Assembly (NCBI GenBank): GCA_002887195.1 | Contig: PJAB01000712.1 | Span: 1-21,736 of the forward strand | Direction: 5' to 3' | Source: Chrysochromulina parva | Lineage: Eukaryota; Haptophyta; Prymnesiales; Chrysochromulinaceae | DNA length: 21,736 nt | Part shown: positions 1-7,537 of the stretch, piece after piece | Position numbering within the stretch: position 1 is the stretch's first letter | How the letters are laid out: each line of letters begins with the position of its first letter | Notes under the pieces: model-generated | What the model saw: only the letters and a program-made list of their open reading frames with translations | Told to the model about the DNA's origin: nothing | The model's database searches: none | Program-made: the position numbers and the translations under genes

Positions 1-254
1 GTGACGAGGCCGCTTGCTACGCAGGCCGTGCCGTGCTTCCGGAAAAGGAAACAATCCTATCCAAACTTGTAAGTTGTGTACTGTACTCCGTCGGCGTCCG
101 TTTCTGTAGGTGTCGCGATCAAGGCGACTCCACTGCGTATTGACCGCGGTGCGCTGCGCTATTGACGCGCTTGGTCAGTGTGATCAAAGAGGTTTCCGTT
201 AGTCTTTCACGATAAGCGCCGCTGCGGGCGCTCGCACGAGTTCTCGCACGAGGC
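1..254. other. 5' flank of the mL40 gene, no gene seen
   Basis: I recognise no gene here. The open frames that cross it on the minus strand run into the mL40 coding exon and look like shadows. The stretch around 40-80 is AT-richer than the surrounding DNA, as are the other gaps in this window, so it probably holds the promoter and 5' UTR of the mL40 gene that starts at 255. No TATA-like or other core promoter element could be assigned. Confidence 0.4.
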
Positions 255-907
255 ATGTCGAGAATCGCCTTCTCTTGGTTGAGTGGCCCGCTCGCTGTCA
301 GCTGCCGCAGCTTCAAAACGAAGACGTCGGTGGCGCAGGAGGCGGCTGCGAAGAAGGCGGCCGCATCCGTCGCCGGTGGCCGTGATCCGTACGGCCTCTT
401 CAAGCAGGCGATTGTGAGCCCGCCCGATCCTGACAACCGGAGCAGGAAAAAACGATTGCCCAAAGGGCAGATGGATGAGCATCGGAAGGCCTACAGCCGC
501 GCGCTCATGCTAGAAGTACGTACCGGCTGCATCATCTCGCGCCACCTCTGCTGCATCGGACTCATGCGCTGCCGCGCCGACTCTCCCTGCTCGCAGAACC
601 ATCGCATCAACGGTCACTTCACCAAGATGATTGCGATGCGCGAGGCGGTGCGCGCCGCCCGTTTGTACCCGCCCGTCGCGGTGGCGTGCGCTCCTTTTCG
701 CGCAACCGCGCACACGTGCCACTGATCGGCGCGCGCCTCCTTCGGTGCATGCATCTGCAGGCGGTTGCGGCGCTCCCAGAGGCCCTGCAGCAGGAGGCGC
801 GCTTACCAGACCTGACGTTGCTGCCGATCCAGCGGCGCATCTTCACGGAGACGGCGCCGATCCCCGACTTCCAAGCGAAGCTCTTACGGCCCGCAGGCCA
901 GGAATAG
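255..907 (+). CDS. MRPL40: mitochondrial ribosomal protein mL40 (L28/L40 family), three exons
   Basis: Likely a mitochondrial large-subunit ribosomal protein. The proposed coding sequence joins 255-515, 597-680 and 761-907, giving 163 residues and ending in TAG. The first 20 or so residues (MSRIAFSWLSGPLAVSCRSF) have no acidic residue and mix hydrophobic with basic residues, as in a mitochondrial targeting peptide. Residues about 45-87 hold a lysine/arginine-rich segment. The last exon matches the family's C-terminal pattern: ALPEALQQEARLPDL, then LLPIQRRIFTETAPIPDF. The family usually reads ALP..L...A..PD...P..R.I.T.TPPI..F. The identification rests on remembered family patterns, mainly this C-terminus. 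Intron ends are GT-AG and all phase 0. The second donor could be 675 or 681, a difference of two codons. The gene converges on EIF1AD, with 168 bp between their stop codons. Confidence 0.62.
516..596 (+). other. mL40 intron 1 (GT-AG, 81 bp)
   Basis: The donor is GTACGT and the acceptor CTCGCAG. The length of 81 bp is a multiple of three, the phase is 0, and there is no in-frame stop. The intron can therefore be read through as 27 codons. I call it an intron because the Cys-rich 27 residues look foreign to the flanking basic protein and the donor is close to consensus. Confidence 0.6.
681..760 (+). other. mL40 intron 2 (GT-AG, 80 bp, or 86 bp from 675)
   Basis: The acceptor at 760 (GCATCTGCAG) is set by the switch to the reading frame that encodes the conserved C-terminus. 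The donor must lie at a phase-0 GT, so 681 (GTGGCG) and 675 (GTCGCG) are the two that fit. A CTGAT branch-point-like sequence lies at about 722. Without this intron the frame hits a stop at about 723. Confidence 0.55.
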
Positions 908-1075
908 ACAGATGTGCTCGTGCCCCCTATCCAGACGGGGCGGGCGCTATGGCGGTCTCGAGCGGGGACGTGCCGGCGCGGCCAGCCCGTGCCCCGGCGG
1001 TCCAAGCGTCGTGACAGAGAATACGAAATGTTTGTCTAATGATTGTACCTAAAACCACACTGAACGTGGCGGCGA

Positions 1076-1828
1076 CTACGCAATCTCTAACTCACCCGGG
1101 ACAACGACCGGCAATGCAGGGGGCGGGGGCTGGTGGTGCTGCGGCTGCGGCACGCTGACACCGGCAACCACATCCTCGTTCAACGTGCTGGCGGCCGAGA
1201 CTGACGGCTCCGGCTTTCCTGAGGCTATGCCGCACGCGCTCGAGAGAACGGCTGCTTTCTTCTCGTCGTTCGCGTCGGCGCCTGCTGCGGCACCAGGCTC
1301 ACGGCCGTACGCCTCCTCCTCCTCCTCCTCCTCCTCCTCCTGATCCTCCATCTCTTCCTCCTCGTCGTCGTCCTGAGCCCGGAGCCCGCCGCGCCGATTC
1401 CGATTCGCTGGCAAATCGCCGTATTCGTCCTCGCCAAGGTAGTCGTTGCCGCGGGCGAAAGCGGCGTCCTGCGTCGCCACAGGAGCCTTCTCCTCCTTGA
1501 CGTCAAAGCCCGAGGGCCACAGCCCACGGCTCTGCAGGTGGCGGATCTGGTCACGGTACAGGTGCTGCGCGAGCGTAGCCTGCACCTTGCCGACGGCGCC
1601 ACCGTCACTATCGCCTTCCGCCTTGTCGACGAGCAGGTAACCGCCCTTGATGGCCCACACCTTGCCGCGGAAGATGGTGGGCACGCGGCAAAGGAAGCTA
1701 CGGCCAGAGGCGTCGGCCACCTGCAGCAAATTTCCACCGGGCGTGCCGAGGACGACCACGACGGATTGGTTCGCGCTCGGCTCGGGCATCTCGTCCAGTT
1801 TGGAGTTGATGAACTTGCCGCGGCCCAT
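1076..1828 (-). CDS. EIF1AD: EIF1AD, eIF1A-like OB-fold (S1/IF1) protein
   Basis: This is a 250-residue single-exon protein starting at an ATG in good context (GAG before it, G after it). Residues about 20-105 form the eIF1A-like S1/IF1 fold: VVVVLGTPGGNLLQVADASG, then SFLCRVPTIFRGKVWAIKGG, YLLVDKAE and a final IRHLQSRGLWP. These blocks line up with animal EIF1AD (..RTPGNNLHEV.., ..FWPEAF). Family members bind RNA and act in translation or late 40S ribosome assembly; the precise role here is inferred. After the fold comes a long tail with an acidic segment (EEEEMEDQEEEEEEEEE) and a Pro/His-rich end. The total is clearly longer than the roughly 165 residues of animal EIF1AD, and the extra length is all C-terminal. 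The gene diverges from RPL23 across 224 bp. Confidence 0.85.
   Translation of the reverse strand: MGRGKFINSKLDEMPEPSANQSVVVVLGTPGGNLLQVADASGRSFLCRVPTIFRGKVWAIKGGYLLVDKAEGDSDGGAVGKVQATLAQHLYRDQIRHLQSRGLWPSGFDVKEEKAPVATQDAAFARGNDYLGEDEYGDLPANRNRRGGLRAQDDDEEEEMEDQEEEEEEEEEAYGREPGAAAGADANDEKKAAVLSSACGIASGKPEPSVSAASTLNEDVVAGVSVPQPQHHQPPPPALPVVVPGELEIA
1312..1341. repeat. CCT trinucleotide run (ten units) inside EIF1AD
   Basis: There are ten perfect CCT units on the plus strand. In the EIF1AD frame they encode the poly-glutamate block as GAG codons. Pure triplet runs change length easily, so the acidic tail is probably length-variable between strains. Confidence 0.9.
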
Positions 1829-2052
1829 CTCGAGTTGCCGGGCGGGCAGGAGGTGCGACGTCGGAGAGCTTTACCGGTACGATTTCGCACCCCTCCTAAA
1901 CCTCGTGGCGCCCTTCGTGAAAGACACCCACGTCGTATGCTGAGCCTCTCGTCTCTGTTCGCGAGCCCACTGCCGCCGCTCCTGTTGCTGACGCCGGTTG
2001 TGCGCGTCGCTCGCAGGGTTAGACTTCGTCGGGAAGCTCAGCAGCAGCAGCC
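1829..2052. promoter_or_regulatory. Divergent promoter region between EIF1AD and RPL23
   Basis: The 224 bp between the two start codons must hold both promoters and both 5' UTRs. A short CAG run (CAGCAGCAGCAGCC) sits directly before the RPL23 ATG. Pyrimidine-rich patches around 1945-1985 could include a TOP-like start site, but I could not fix one. The role is inferred from gene layout only. Confidence 0.5.
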
Positions 2053-2768
2053 ATGTCCAAGCGCGGTACGCTGACGCCCTGCGGGCCCTGGCGGCAAAGG
2101 CTCTGAGCGCCTCAGGCGCCACCGAGGCTGGCCAGCTCCGTGGCGTGGTGCTGGCGCGCTGCGTGATCGCCGGCCGTGCCGTGCTGCTAGTCGCCAGCAC
2201 TCAGATGCTCCACGCCGATCGCTCTCTTGCTCTGGCAGGCCGCACCGGTTCGATGGGCAACAAGTTCCGCACGACGCTCGGTCTGTGCGTGGGCACTGTG
2301 ATGAACTGCGCTGACAACTCTGGCGCCAAGAACCTGTACATCATCTCCGTCAAGGGCATCAAGGGTCGCCTGAACAAGATTCCCGGCGCAACGGTCGGCA
2401 ACATGGTCATCTGCTCGTGCAAGAAGGGCAAGCCCGAGCTTCGCAAGAAGGGTGCGCGCTGACACCCACCTCACTGCTGCCGCCCCTTCGCTGCTGCTGC
2501 GACGGCGGCCAGGCTCGGGCGCGCGCTGGCCCTCAAGCGACTGACACGCATTCCGTTCGCGCGCGCAGTCATGCCGGCGGTGGTTGTGCGGCAACGCAAG
2601 GCGTGGCGGCGGGTGGACGGCGGCGGCTTCATCTACTTTGAGGACAACGCGGGCGTCATTGTCAACGCCAAGGGCGACCTTAAGGGTTCGGCAGTCATGG
2701 GCCCGGTGTCGAAGGAGTGCGCTGACCTGTGGCCGCGTATCGCCAGCGCGGCGGGCACGGTGCTGTGA
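2053..2768 (+). CDS. RPL23: 60S ribosomal protein L23 (uL14), three exons
   Basis: The coding sequence joins 2053-2065, 2239-2451 and 2569-2768, giving 141 residues against 140 in human. uL14 sits at the subunit interface of the 60S ribosome. The spliced start reads [20 protein letters not shown], which lines up with the conserved MSKRG..... KFR..LGL start. It continues with [28 protein letters not shown], then [21 protein letters not shown] and a [12 protein letters not shown] end. Both introns are phase 1 with GT-AG ends, and the junctions restore the conserved RG and KKV residues exactly. Exon 1 has only 13 coding bases. Codon use is strongly biased, as expected for a highly expressed gene. 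I am very sure of the identity and nearly as sure of the splice sites. Confidence 0.97.
2066..2238 (+). other. RPL23 intron 1 (GT-AG, 173 bp, phase 1)
   Basis: The donor is GTACGC and the acceptor CTCTGGCAG. It splits a glycine codon after MSKR. The acceptor choice is fixed because it restores [11 protein letters not shown], while earlier CAGs in the intron do not. The open frame that crosses the intron is fortuitous. Confidence 0.92.
2452..2568 (+). other. RPL23 intron 2 (GT-AG, 117 bp, phase 1)
   Basis: The donor is GTGCGC after ..RKK-G, and the acceptor GCGCGCGCAG is at 2568. Splicing gives valine in KKVMPAVVV, matching the KKVHPAVVI block of the family. A CTGAC branch-point-like sequence is present at about 2541. 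Unspliced RNA meets a stop codon within four codons of the donor. Confidence 0.93.
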
Positions 2769-3013
2769 GCACCGCCTGAGCACGCAGAGATGCGCTCGCC
2801 TCGGTTGTCGCTGGCCAAGCTAGGTGAACGGGACGGCCCGGCGCCTTCTTGTAGCTGCCCACGAGTTTTGTTGAAGACTTGGGTCTAGTAATTTTGCCAC
2901 ACTTGATTCCACTGAACAAACGTTGATTTCAATTTCATTAGCGCGCGACCCTGAGCACGGGGTGTGTTTCACAGCTGCAGCAACCACGTGGGCCTCGCGC
3001 GACGCTGCCCGCG
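2769..3013. promoter_or_regulatory. RPL23 3' UTR and eIF3f promoter region
   Basis: These 245 bp lie between two plus-strand genes. The section from about 2865 to 2942 is AT-rich compared with the coding DNA around it and probably contains the RPL23 3' end and the eIF3f promoter. No AATAAA signal was found. Confidence 0.4.
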
Positions 3014-3880
3014 ATGGGACTGACCGACAAGACGGTCGTCTACCAGACCACCGACGTGGAGGCCAACGTGGAACCGGTCGTGCTCTTCTCCATCATCGAT
3101 CACTTTAGCCGCCGCGGCGAGGGTCAGGACTTTGTGATTGGCACGCTGCTCGGCACCGAGGAAAACGGCGTGGTGACCATCTCCGTGGCGTTCCCGGTGC
3201 CGCACATGCAGGTCGAGGATCAAATGGCCCTCAGCACGGACTTCCACGCCACCATGCTGTCCCTGCACCAGAGGGTGCACAGCAAGCAGACGGTCGTCGG
3301 CTGGTACTCGACTGGCGAGGCGATCAACGCCAACACGACGCTCTTCCACGAGTTCTACGGCTCGGAGACACCACGTCCAGTGCACTTGCTGCTCGACCTG
3401 GGGCTGGGCGAGCACAAGATGAGCGCGAAGGCCTACATTTCATCGGGCCTCACGCTCGGCGAGACGAGGCTGGGCGTCGCCTTCCGCGACATCAAGCTCA
3501 CCGTTGTCAACAGCGAGTCGGACCGCGTGGGCGTGGCAAACCTGCTCAAGATGAGCGCGGGCACGTCGGCGCCGACAGGCGCAGGCGGCGGCGGCGAGCT
3601 CGAGTCGGTCGAGACGACCGTGCGCAAGCTGCTGCGCACGCTCGAGAGCGTGGTGGACTTCGTCGATAAGGTCGTGAGCGGCCAGCAGACAGCAGAGCCT
3701 GAGACAGTGCGGCTGCTGCAGCAACTGGTGGCGGCGGCGCCGCGGCTGCAGGCGGGCTCGTTCGAGAAGATGTTCAACACGTCCGTGCAGGACATGCTCA
3801 CCGTCGTCTACCTAGCCAACCTCACGCGCACGCAGCTCGCCCTTGCAGAGAAGCTCCAAGCCGTCACCCTCGCCTCATGA
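3014..3880 (+). CDS. EIF3F: Translation initiation factor eIF3 subunit F (MPN-type)
   Basis: This is a 288-residue single-exon protein, a subunit of the eIF3 complex that assembles 43S preinitiation complexes on the 40S ribosome. Residues about 20-150 are an MPN domain: PVVLFSIIDHFSRRGEGQ, VIGTLLGTEENG, then FPVPHMQVEDQMAL and GWYSTG at 96-101. The metal-binding H-x-H of active JAMM proteases is absent, with GWYSTG in its place, so this is the non-catalytic MPN form typical of eIF3f. A short Ser/Gly-rich linker at about 178-195 leads to the C-terminal eIF3f helical region, ending near MLTVVYLANLTRTQLALAEK. Length and domain order agree with the plant and animal proteins. The ATG at 3014 gives a normal-length N-terminus without the long Pro/Ala extension of mammals. 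Confidence 0.95.
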   Translation: MGLTDKTVVYQTTDVEANVEPVVLFSIIDHFSRRGEGQDFVIGTLLGTEENGVVTISVAFPVPHMQVEDQMALSTDFHATMLSLHQRVHSKQTVVGWYSTGEAINANTTLFHEFYGSETPRPVHLLLDLGLGEHKMSAKAYISSGLTLGETRLGVAFRDIKLTVVNSESDRVGVANLLKMSAGTSAPTGAGGGGELESVETTVRKLLRTLESVVDFVDKVVSGQQTAEPETVRLLQQLVAAAPRLQAGSFEKMFNTSVQDMLTVVYLANLTRTQLALAEKLQAVTLAS

Positions 3881-4484
3881 GTCGGCACGCCCGGAGGACA
3901 ACGGACATGTCGTAAGGGGAGCCGCGCAGCGTGCTGAGCGAGCGCGCATCGGAGGATGCTCCGCATGCGTTGCGCGGACCTCCACGCACGCGCTGCTGCC
4001 ATACTGTGGCGCACGCTGGCGCCGGCAGGCTGCATCTGAGCCGGGTGCTGTGGAGAGTCTCTTTTGTCGATCGCATGCAATATAATTGTACTAAGCGCGT
4101 AGCGCGACACGCCGCGCAGCGCAGCATCTTCCGAGCGTCACACTCGAGTTGACACCGATAATACCGTAGATTAAGATTTTCGACCGTTTCGAGATAGGCG
4201 CATGACCGATGACGCGCACGGACGGGTCCTTGGCTCCTTGCGTCTGTGTGATGCAACATCGTCGCTCCGCTCATGCTCAAGACCGCCGTGTGCATGCATC
4301 TACCATCGGCATCGCGGGGCCCATGCCTCGCCCATCAAATGGCCCGTCAGGAACTTACAACGATGCCACTGACCCGAAGGGGCACCATGCAACCGGGCTT
4401 CGCTCCTCGTCGGTGGCAGCAGCGGCCCCTCGAATATTCGTCGAGACCGGCAGTCTTCGTGAGCTGGTACTGCATGCCATCCTT
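3881..4484. other. 604-bp convergent gap (3' ends of eIF3f and villin)
   Basis: Two genes converge here, so both 3' UTRs should lie in this stretch. An AT-richer island at about 4078-4200 may mark the transcript ends. Open frames on both strands (for example 3864-4295 on the minus strand) show no family resemblance and overlap each other. No tRNA, small RNA or repeat was recognised. Confidence 0.5.
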
Positions 4485-7019
4485 TCAGAAGAGCCCGGCC
4501 GCCTTCTTGAGCTGGTTCTGCTTCCACGCCTTCATTGCGTTGAACTCTCCGCGCGGAGAGCCGAGCACCTTGACGAAATCCTGATCCGACAGGTACTGCT
4601 CGCGCTTACTCAGGTCGAGCCCCAAAGGAGCGAGCTCGGCCGACGGCTTCTTGAGCTCCTCGTAGTTGAGCGTGTACTTGCCGTCGGGCGGCTTGGTGGC
4701 AGCAGCGGGCGCGGCGGGCGCGGCGGGCGCGGCGGGCGGCGGGGTAGGCTCGGGCGGCGGCGCGGGCGCGCCCGGCTTGGTGGGCGTCTTCTTGAGCACG
4801 GGCATCAGAGGCTCGGGCGGCGGCGGGTTGGCCGCCATGATCTTGGCGAGCTTGGCCTGGTAAGGGTCGGTGAAGGACGTCCTCTTCGACTCATCCCATC
4901 CGAGGAAGAAAGCCTGGAACATCTCGGGCTCCTTGCCCGATTTGACGGTGACGACCGGCGTCTCCGGATCGAGCTTCATCACCTTCAGGTACTCGGCCGC
5001 CGTCTCGACGGCCGCCGCCTTCTCGCTTTCGTTCGCGTGCTCGCCCACCCACACGAAGATGGCCGTGTACACATCGAGGATGAACACGTCCTCGTCGTCG
5101 AGGTCCTCCTGCGTGAAGTCGAAGACGCGCTCGATCTTGATCGCACCCGACGCGTTCGACAACGAAAAGAGCATGGGGTCGCGCGAGGAGGGCGGCAGCC
5201 ACTTGGCCGTCGTGTACTCGGCCTTGCCGCCCAGCTTGGACCAGAAGTCCTCGGGCTCCGAGCCCTCGGCCACCTCCACGATTGAGCGGCTACCGCCGAG
5301 GACCTTCGCAATTGACTTTGCGTACCCCTGCTCGGTCTCATTCGAGCCCGAGCCCTTCCAGATGTACATCGTGCCCGGCGTGAGCAACACGAAGCAGTCG
5401 CCCGAGTTGAGCTGATCCGCCCTCTCGTCCACCTGCACTGCGCGCGTGTCGTCTGCATTTGTGCCGCGCACGTGGAAGAGGGAGACGCCGTCAGCGTCGG
5501 CCTCATCCTTCTCCTGCCTGTTCTTGAAGCCGGACCCTTTCCCTCCGGAGTGGACGACCATGCTGCCCTTGAAGATGCGCACAAAGTGCCCTGGCTCCCG
5601 ATACATGGGCACGCGGATCTGAGTCGCCCCGCCACCAAGCTCGTTATCCATCTTCACGGCCAGGATGGCCGAGGCGCCCTTCTCATCCGCCGACGACTGC
5701 CGTCCCTGCCAGATGTAGATGATGTGCAAGGGCTTGCCGTCCTTCTCGTACGTGTACTTGACGATGTACGAGTCGCCCGCGAAGAACTGGCCGACGAGAC
5801 TCTCGTCCACCTTGGCCATCTCGAAGCCCTCGATGCGCCAAACCTCCGTCAGACCGTCGTGAGGGATCGAGCTGCCGATGGAGACGCGCTTGAGGGCGTT
5901 CCCGAGGCCCGAGAACAGGCCGCCAAGCTGGTCGGCGATGGAGCTGCCACGCGGCGTCATCGCCACGTTGCCGCGCGGCGTCATCGAGAAGTCCTGGGCC
6001 GGTGTCGGCTCGTCCCACGTGCTGAAGTTGGCCTTGAAGGTGGTCGGCTCTGTGCCTTCCATGACCTTGGAGAGCTGCGTGCCCGCTGGCCGGCCAGCTG
6101 CCGAGCAGTAGTCGTGCGCGATCTGCATGCCTCTCTTGCGCTCGTCGGTCGAGCACCTCTTGCCGATCCACACGAAGATCTCCGACACGTTGTCCATGAT
6201 GAACACGTCCTCGGTGGTCAGCATGCCCTTCGTCAGGATCTCCTCGCCCACCACCGTCTCCTCCATCTGGCCGCTCGCGTCCGACACCTTGATGAGCTTG
6301 AGCTCACCCTTGGGAATAGCGCTGACCTCGTCGGAGGTGGCCGGCGCAACGGCGCCCTGGCCGCCCAGCGCCGCCCAGAACTCCGCCGGCTCCGACCCCT
6401 GCTCGCACGCCTCGATGGTCGCCTTGCCGCCGCGCTCGTCGCCATTGATGGCCTCGCAAACTTCGAGCGCCTTGACCTTCTCCTTCTTGTTCGCCTCCGA
6501 GCCGTTCCACTGGATGATCTTCTTCCCCAGGTCGAGCACGAACACGTCGCCCGCGTTCAGCGAGGACGCACTCAGCGGCACCAACTTGACGCGAACCTCG
6601 CGCTTGCCCTTGCAGTGCAGCAGGCGAGTCGTATGCACCTTGTCGACGTGCTTGAAGCCGCTCGCGACGCCGCCAGGCTCGTACTGCACGTAGGCGAAGA
6701 GCTGCAGGAACATGTCCGACTCGTGGCCCTGCACCTCGCGGTGCTGCACCGGCCCGCCGCCGAGCGACTCGTCAAGCTCGACCGTCTTGAGCGCAGCGAC
6801 ACCCGCCTCGTCTGTGGAGCACTCCTTGCCCAGCCAGAAGAAGATATCCCAAACGAGCGACGAGCTCTGCGGCTTAGAGCTTGTCTTGAGCACGATGTAA
6901 GCGTCGCCTTCGAAGAGGTGGCCGTGAAACTTGGGCTTCACCAGCGTCGGCACCAGCTTCTCGATGCGCCAGACCTCAAGGCCGGCCTTTGTGCCAGCGC
7001 CGTCGAAATCGCCGCCCAT
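4485..7019 (-). CDS. VIL1: Villin (six gelsolin repeats plus villin headpiece)
   Basis: This 844-residue single-exon protein is close in length to vertebrate villin (about 827). Villins cap, sever and bundle actin filaments, usually under calcium control. Gelsolin repeat G1 starts at LEVWRIEKLVP (residue about 14), and G2 and G3 follow to about 340. A linker with two MTPRG motifs at 346 and 354 leads to G4 at 389 (GLTEVWRIEG), with G5 and G6 to about 730. Repeats carry the family signatures GDAYIVLK, IFFWLGKECSTDE, GDVFVLDLG and IFVWIGKRCSTDE. A Pro/Ala-rich linker (about 740-780) precedes the headpiece at 781-844, which ends AWKQNQLKKAAGLF like the actin-binding end of animal villin (WKQQNLKK...GLF). 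The full domain set suggests bundling as well as severing. Villin and the gene at 7538 diverge across 518 bp. Confidence 0.96.
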   Translation of the reverse strand: MGGDFDGAGTKAGLEVWRIEKLVPTLVKPKFHGHLFEGDAYIVLKTSSKPQSSSLVWDIFFWLGKECSTDEAGVAALKTVELDESLGGGPVQHREVQGHESDMFLQLFAYVQYEPGGVASGFKHVDKVHTTRLLHCKGKREVRVKLVPLSASSLNAGDVFVLDLGKKIIQWNGSEANKKEKVKALEVCEAINGDERGGKATIEACEQGSEPAEFWAALGGQGAVAPATSDEVSAIPKGELKLIKVSDASGQMEETVVGEEILTKGMLTTEDVFIMDNVSEIFVWIGKRCSTDERKRGMQIAHDYCSAAGRPAGTQLSKVMEGTEPTTFKANFSTWDEPTPAQDFSMTPRGNVAMTPRGSSIADQLGGLFSGLGNALKRVSIGSSIPHDGLTEVWRIEGFEMAKVDESLVGQFFAGDSYIVKYTYEKDGKPLHIIYIWQGRQSSADEKGASAILAVKMDNELGGGATQIRVPMYREPGHFVRIFKGSMVVHSGGKGSGFKNRQEKDEADADGVSLFHVRGTNADDTRAVQVDERADQLNSGDCFVLLTPGTMYIWKGSGSNETEQGYAKSIAKVLGGSRSIVEVAEGSEPEDFWSKLGGKAEYTTAKWLPPSSRDPMLFSLSNASGAIKIERVFDFTQEDLDDEDVFILDVYTAIFVWVGEHANESEKAAAVETAAEYLKVMKLDPETPVVTVKSGKEPEMFQAFFLGWDESKRTSFTDPYQAKLAKIMAANPPPPEPLMPVLKKTPTKPGAPAPPPEPTPPPAAPAAPAAPAAATKPPDGKYTLNYEELKKPSAELAPLGLDLSKREQYLSDQDFVKVLGSPRGEFNAMKAWKQNQLKKAAGLF
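4705..4740. repeat. 9-bp GC-rich tandem repeat in the villin linker
   Basis: The unit GCGGGCGCG occurs about three and a half times in tandem. In the villin frame it encodes the Ala/Pro repeat (APAAPAAPAA) that joins G6 to the headpiece. Slippage in multiples of 9 bp would change linker length without breaking the frame. Confidence 0.85.
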
Positions 7020-7537
7020 AAATGCTCGAGAAGCGTGTGCGGCGGTGAGGTCTGCGCGCAGGCACGGACGTTGCGGTCAGGCACTGGAGAGACAGCTGGT
7101 GCGCGCAGTTCCAGATGAATCAGCGAACATGACGAGAGGTTCGAGAGGCGGTCATTACAAAAGGCCGACGCCGAAGTTGGCTGCGGAATCAGCGCAAAGT
7201 GGCACCAGAACCGCTACTGAACTGCTCGGAAACCCGGCACCAACGTAACAGGTCTACATGTTGCAGCCACACTGCCATCATAGGAATCCTATCGCATTAC
7301 ATGTATCGGTTCGAAAATTGTGACCACTGTCGCGTCACTAATGTAATGAGATCTGATCGATCGATCGAAACTAAGATACTTGTGTTTACAAGTTCGTATG
7401 ATGCCCCCCTTCCCCCCTTCCCCCCTTCCCCCCTGCGATCTGGCGCCGGCGGTTTGCAGAAGAATCTGAAAATTGAATTCCGCACCTTGTCAGGTTGAAC
7501 CGCGTGTACCAGTACCAACTTCCCTGTCGACCCTGTC
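7020..7537. promoter_or_regulatory. Divergent promoter region of villin and the 7538 gene
   Basis: The 518 bp between two divergent start codons should carry both promoters. From about 7240 to 7400 the DNA is much AT-richer than neighbouring coding sequence and includes a (GATC)3-type stretch at 7355-7368. The section at 7404-7434 is a run of C6TT units, described separately. No gene was recognised. Confidence 0.5.
7404..7434. repeat. C6TT tandem repeat, potential G-quadruplex on the minus strand
   Basis: Four runs of exactly six C are separated by TT, followed by a single T. The minus strand therefore has four G6 runs with AA loops, which fits the standard G-quadruplex rule with very short loops. 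It lies about 105 bp before the start codon of the 7538 gene and about 385 bp before that of villin. A regulatory role is inference. Confidence 0.9.

Noticed and set aside
1998..2462. Single open frame reading through RPL23 intron 1
   Set aside because: The first part has no relation to uL14. Splicing at 2065/2239 restores the conserved N-terminus exactly, so the read-through is fortuitous.
3864..4295. 143-codon minus-strand frame between eIF3f and villin
   Set aside because: It has no similarity to anything I recognise, overlaps the eIF3f end and has competing frames on the other strand.
4209..5285. 358-codon plus-strand open frame over the villin 3' end
   Set aside because: It is antisense to villin for most of its length, and its Gly/Arg repeats mirror the villin Ala/Pro linker.
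5472..7118. 548-codon plus-strand open frame opposite villin
   Set aside because: It is antisense to an unambiguous villin gene, is rich in Leu, Arg and His, and has no domain. High third-position GC keeps the antisense frame open.
7290..7330. TCGGTTCGAAAATTG resembling a tRNA T-arm
   Set aside because: No matching acceptor stem, D-arm or anticodon arm could be drawn around it.
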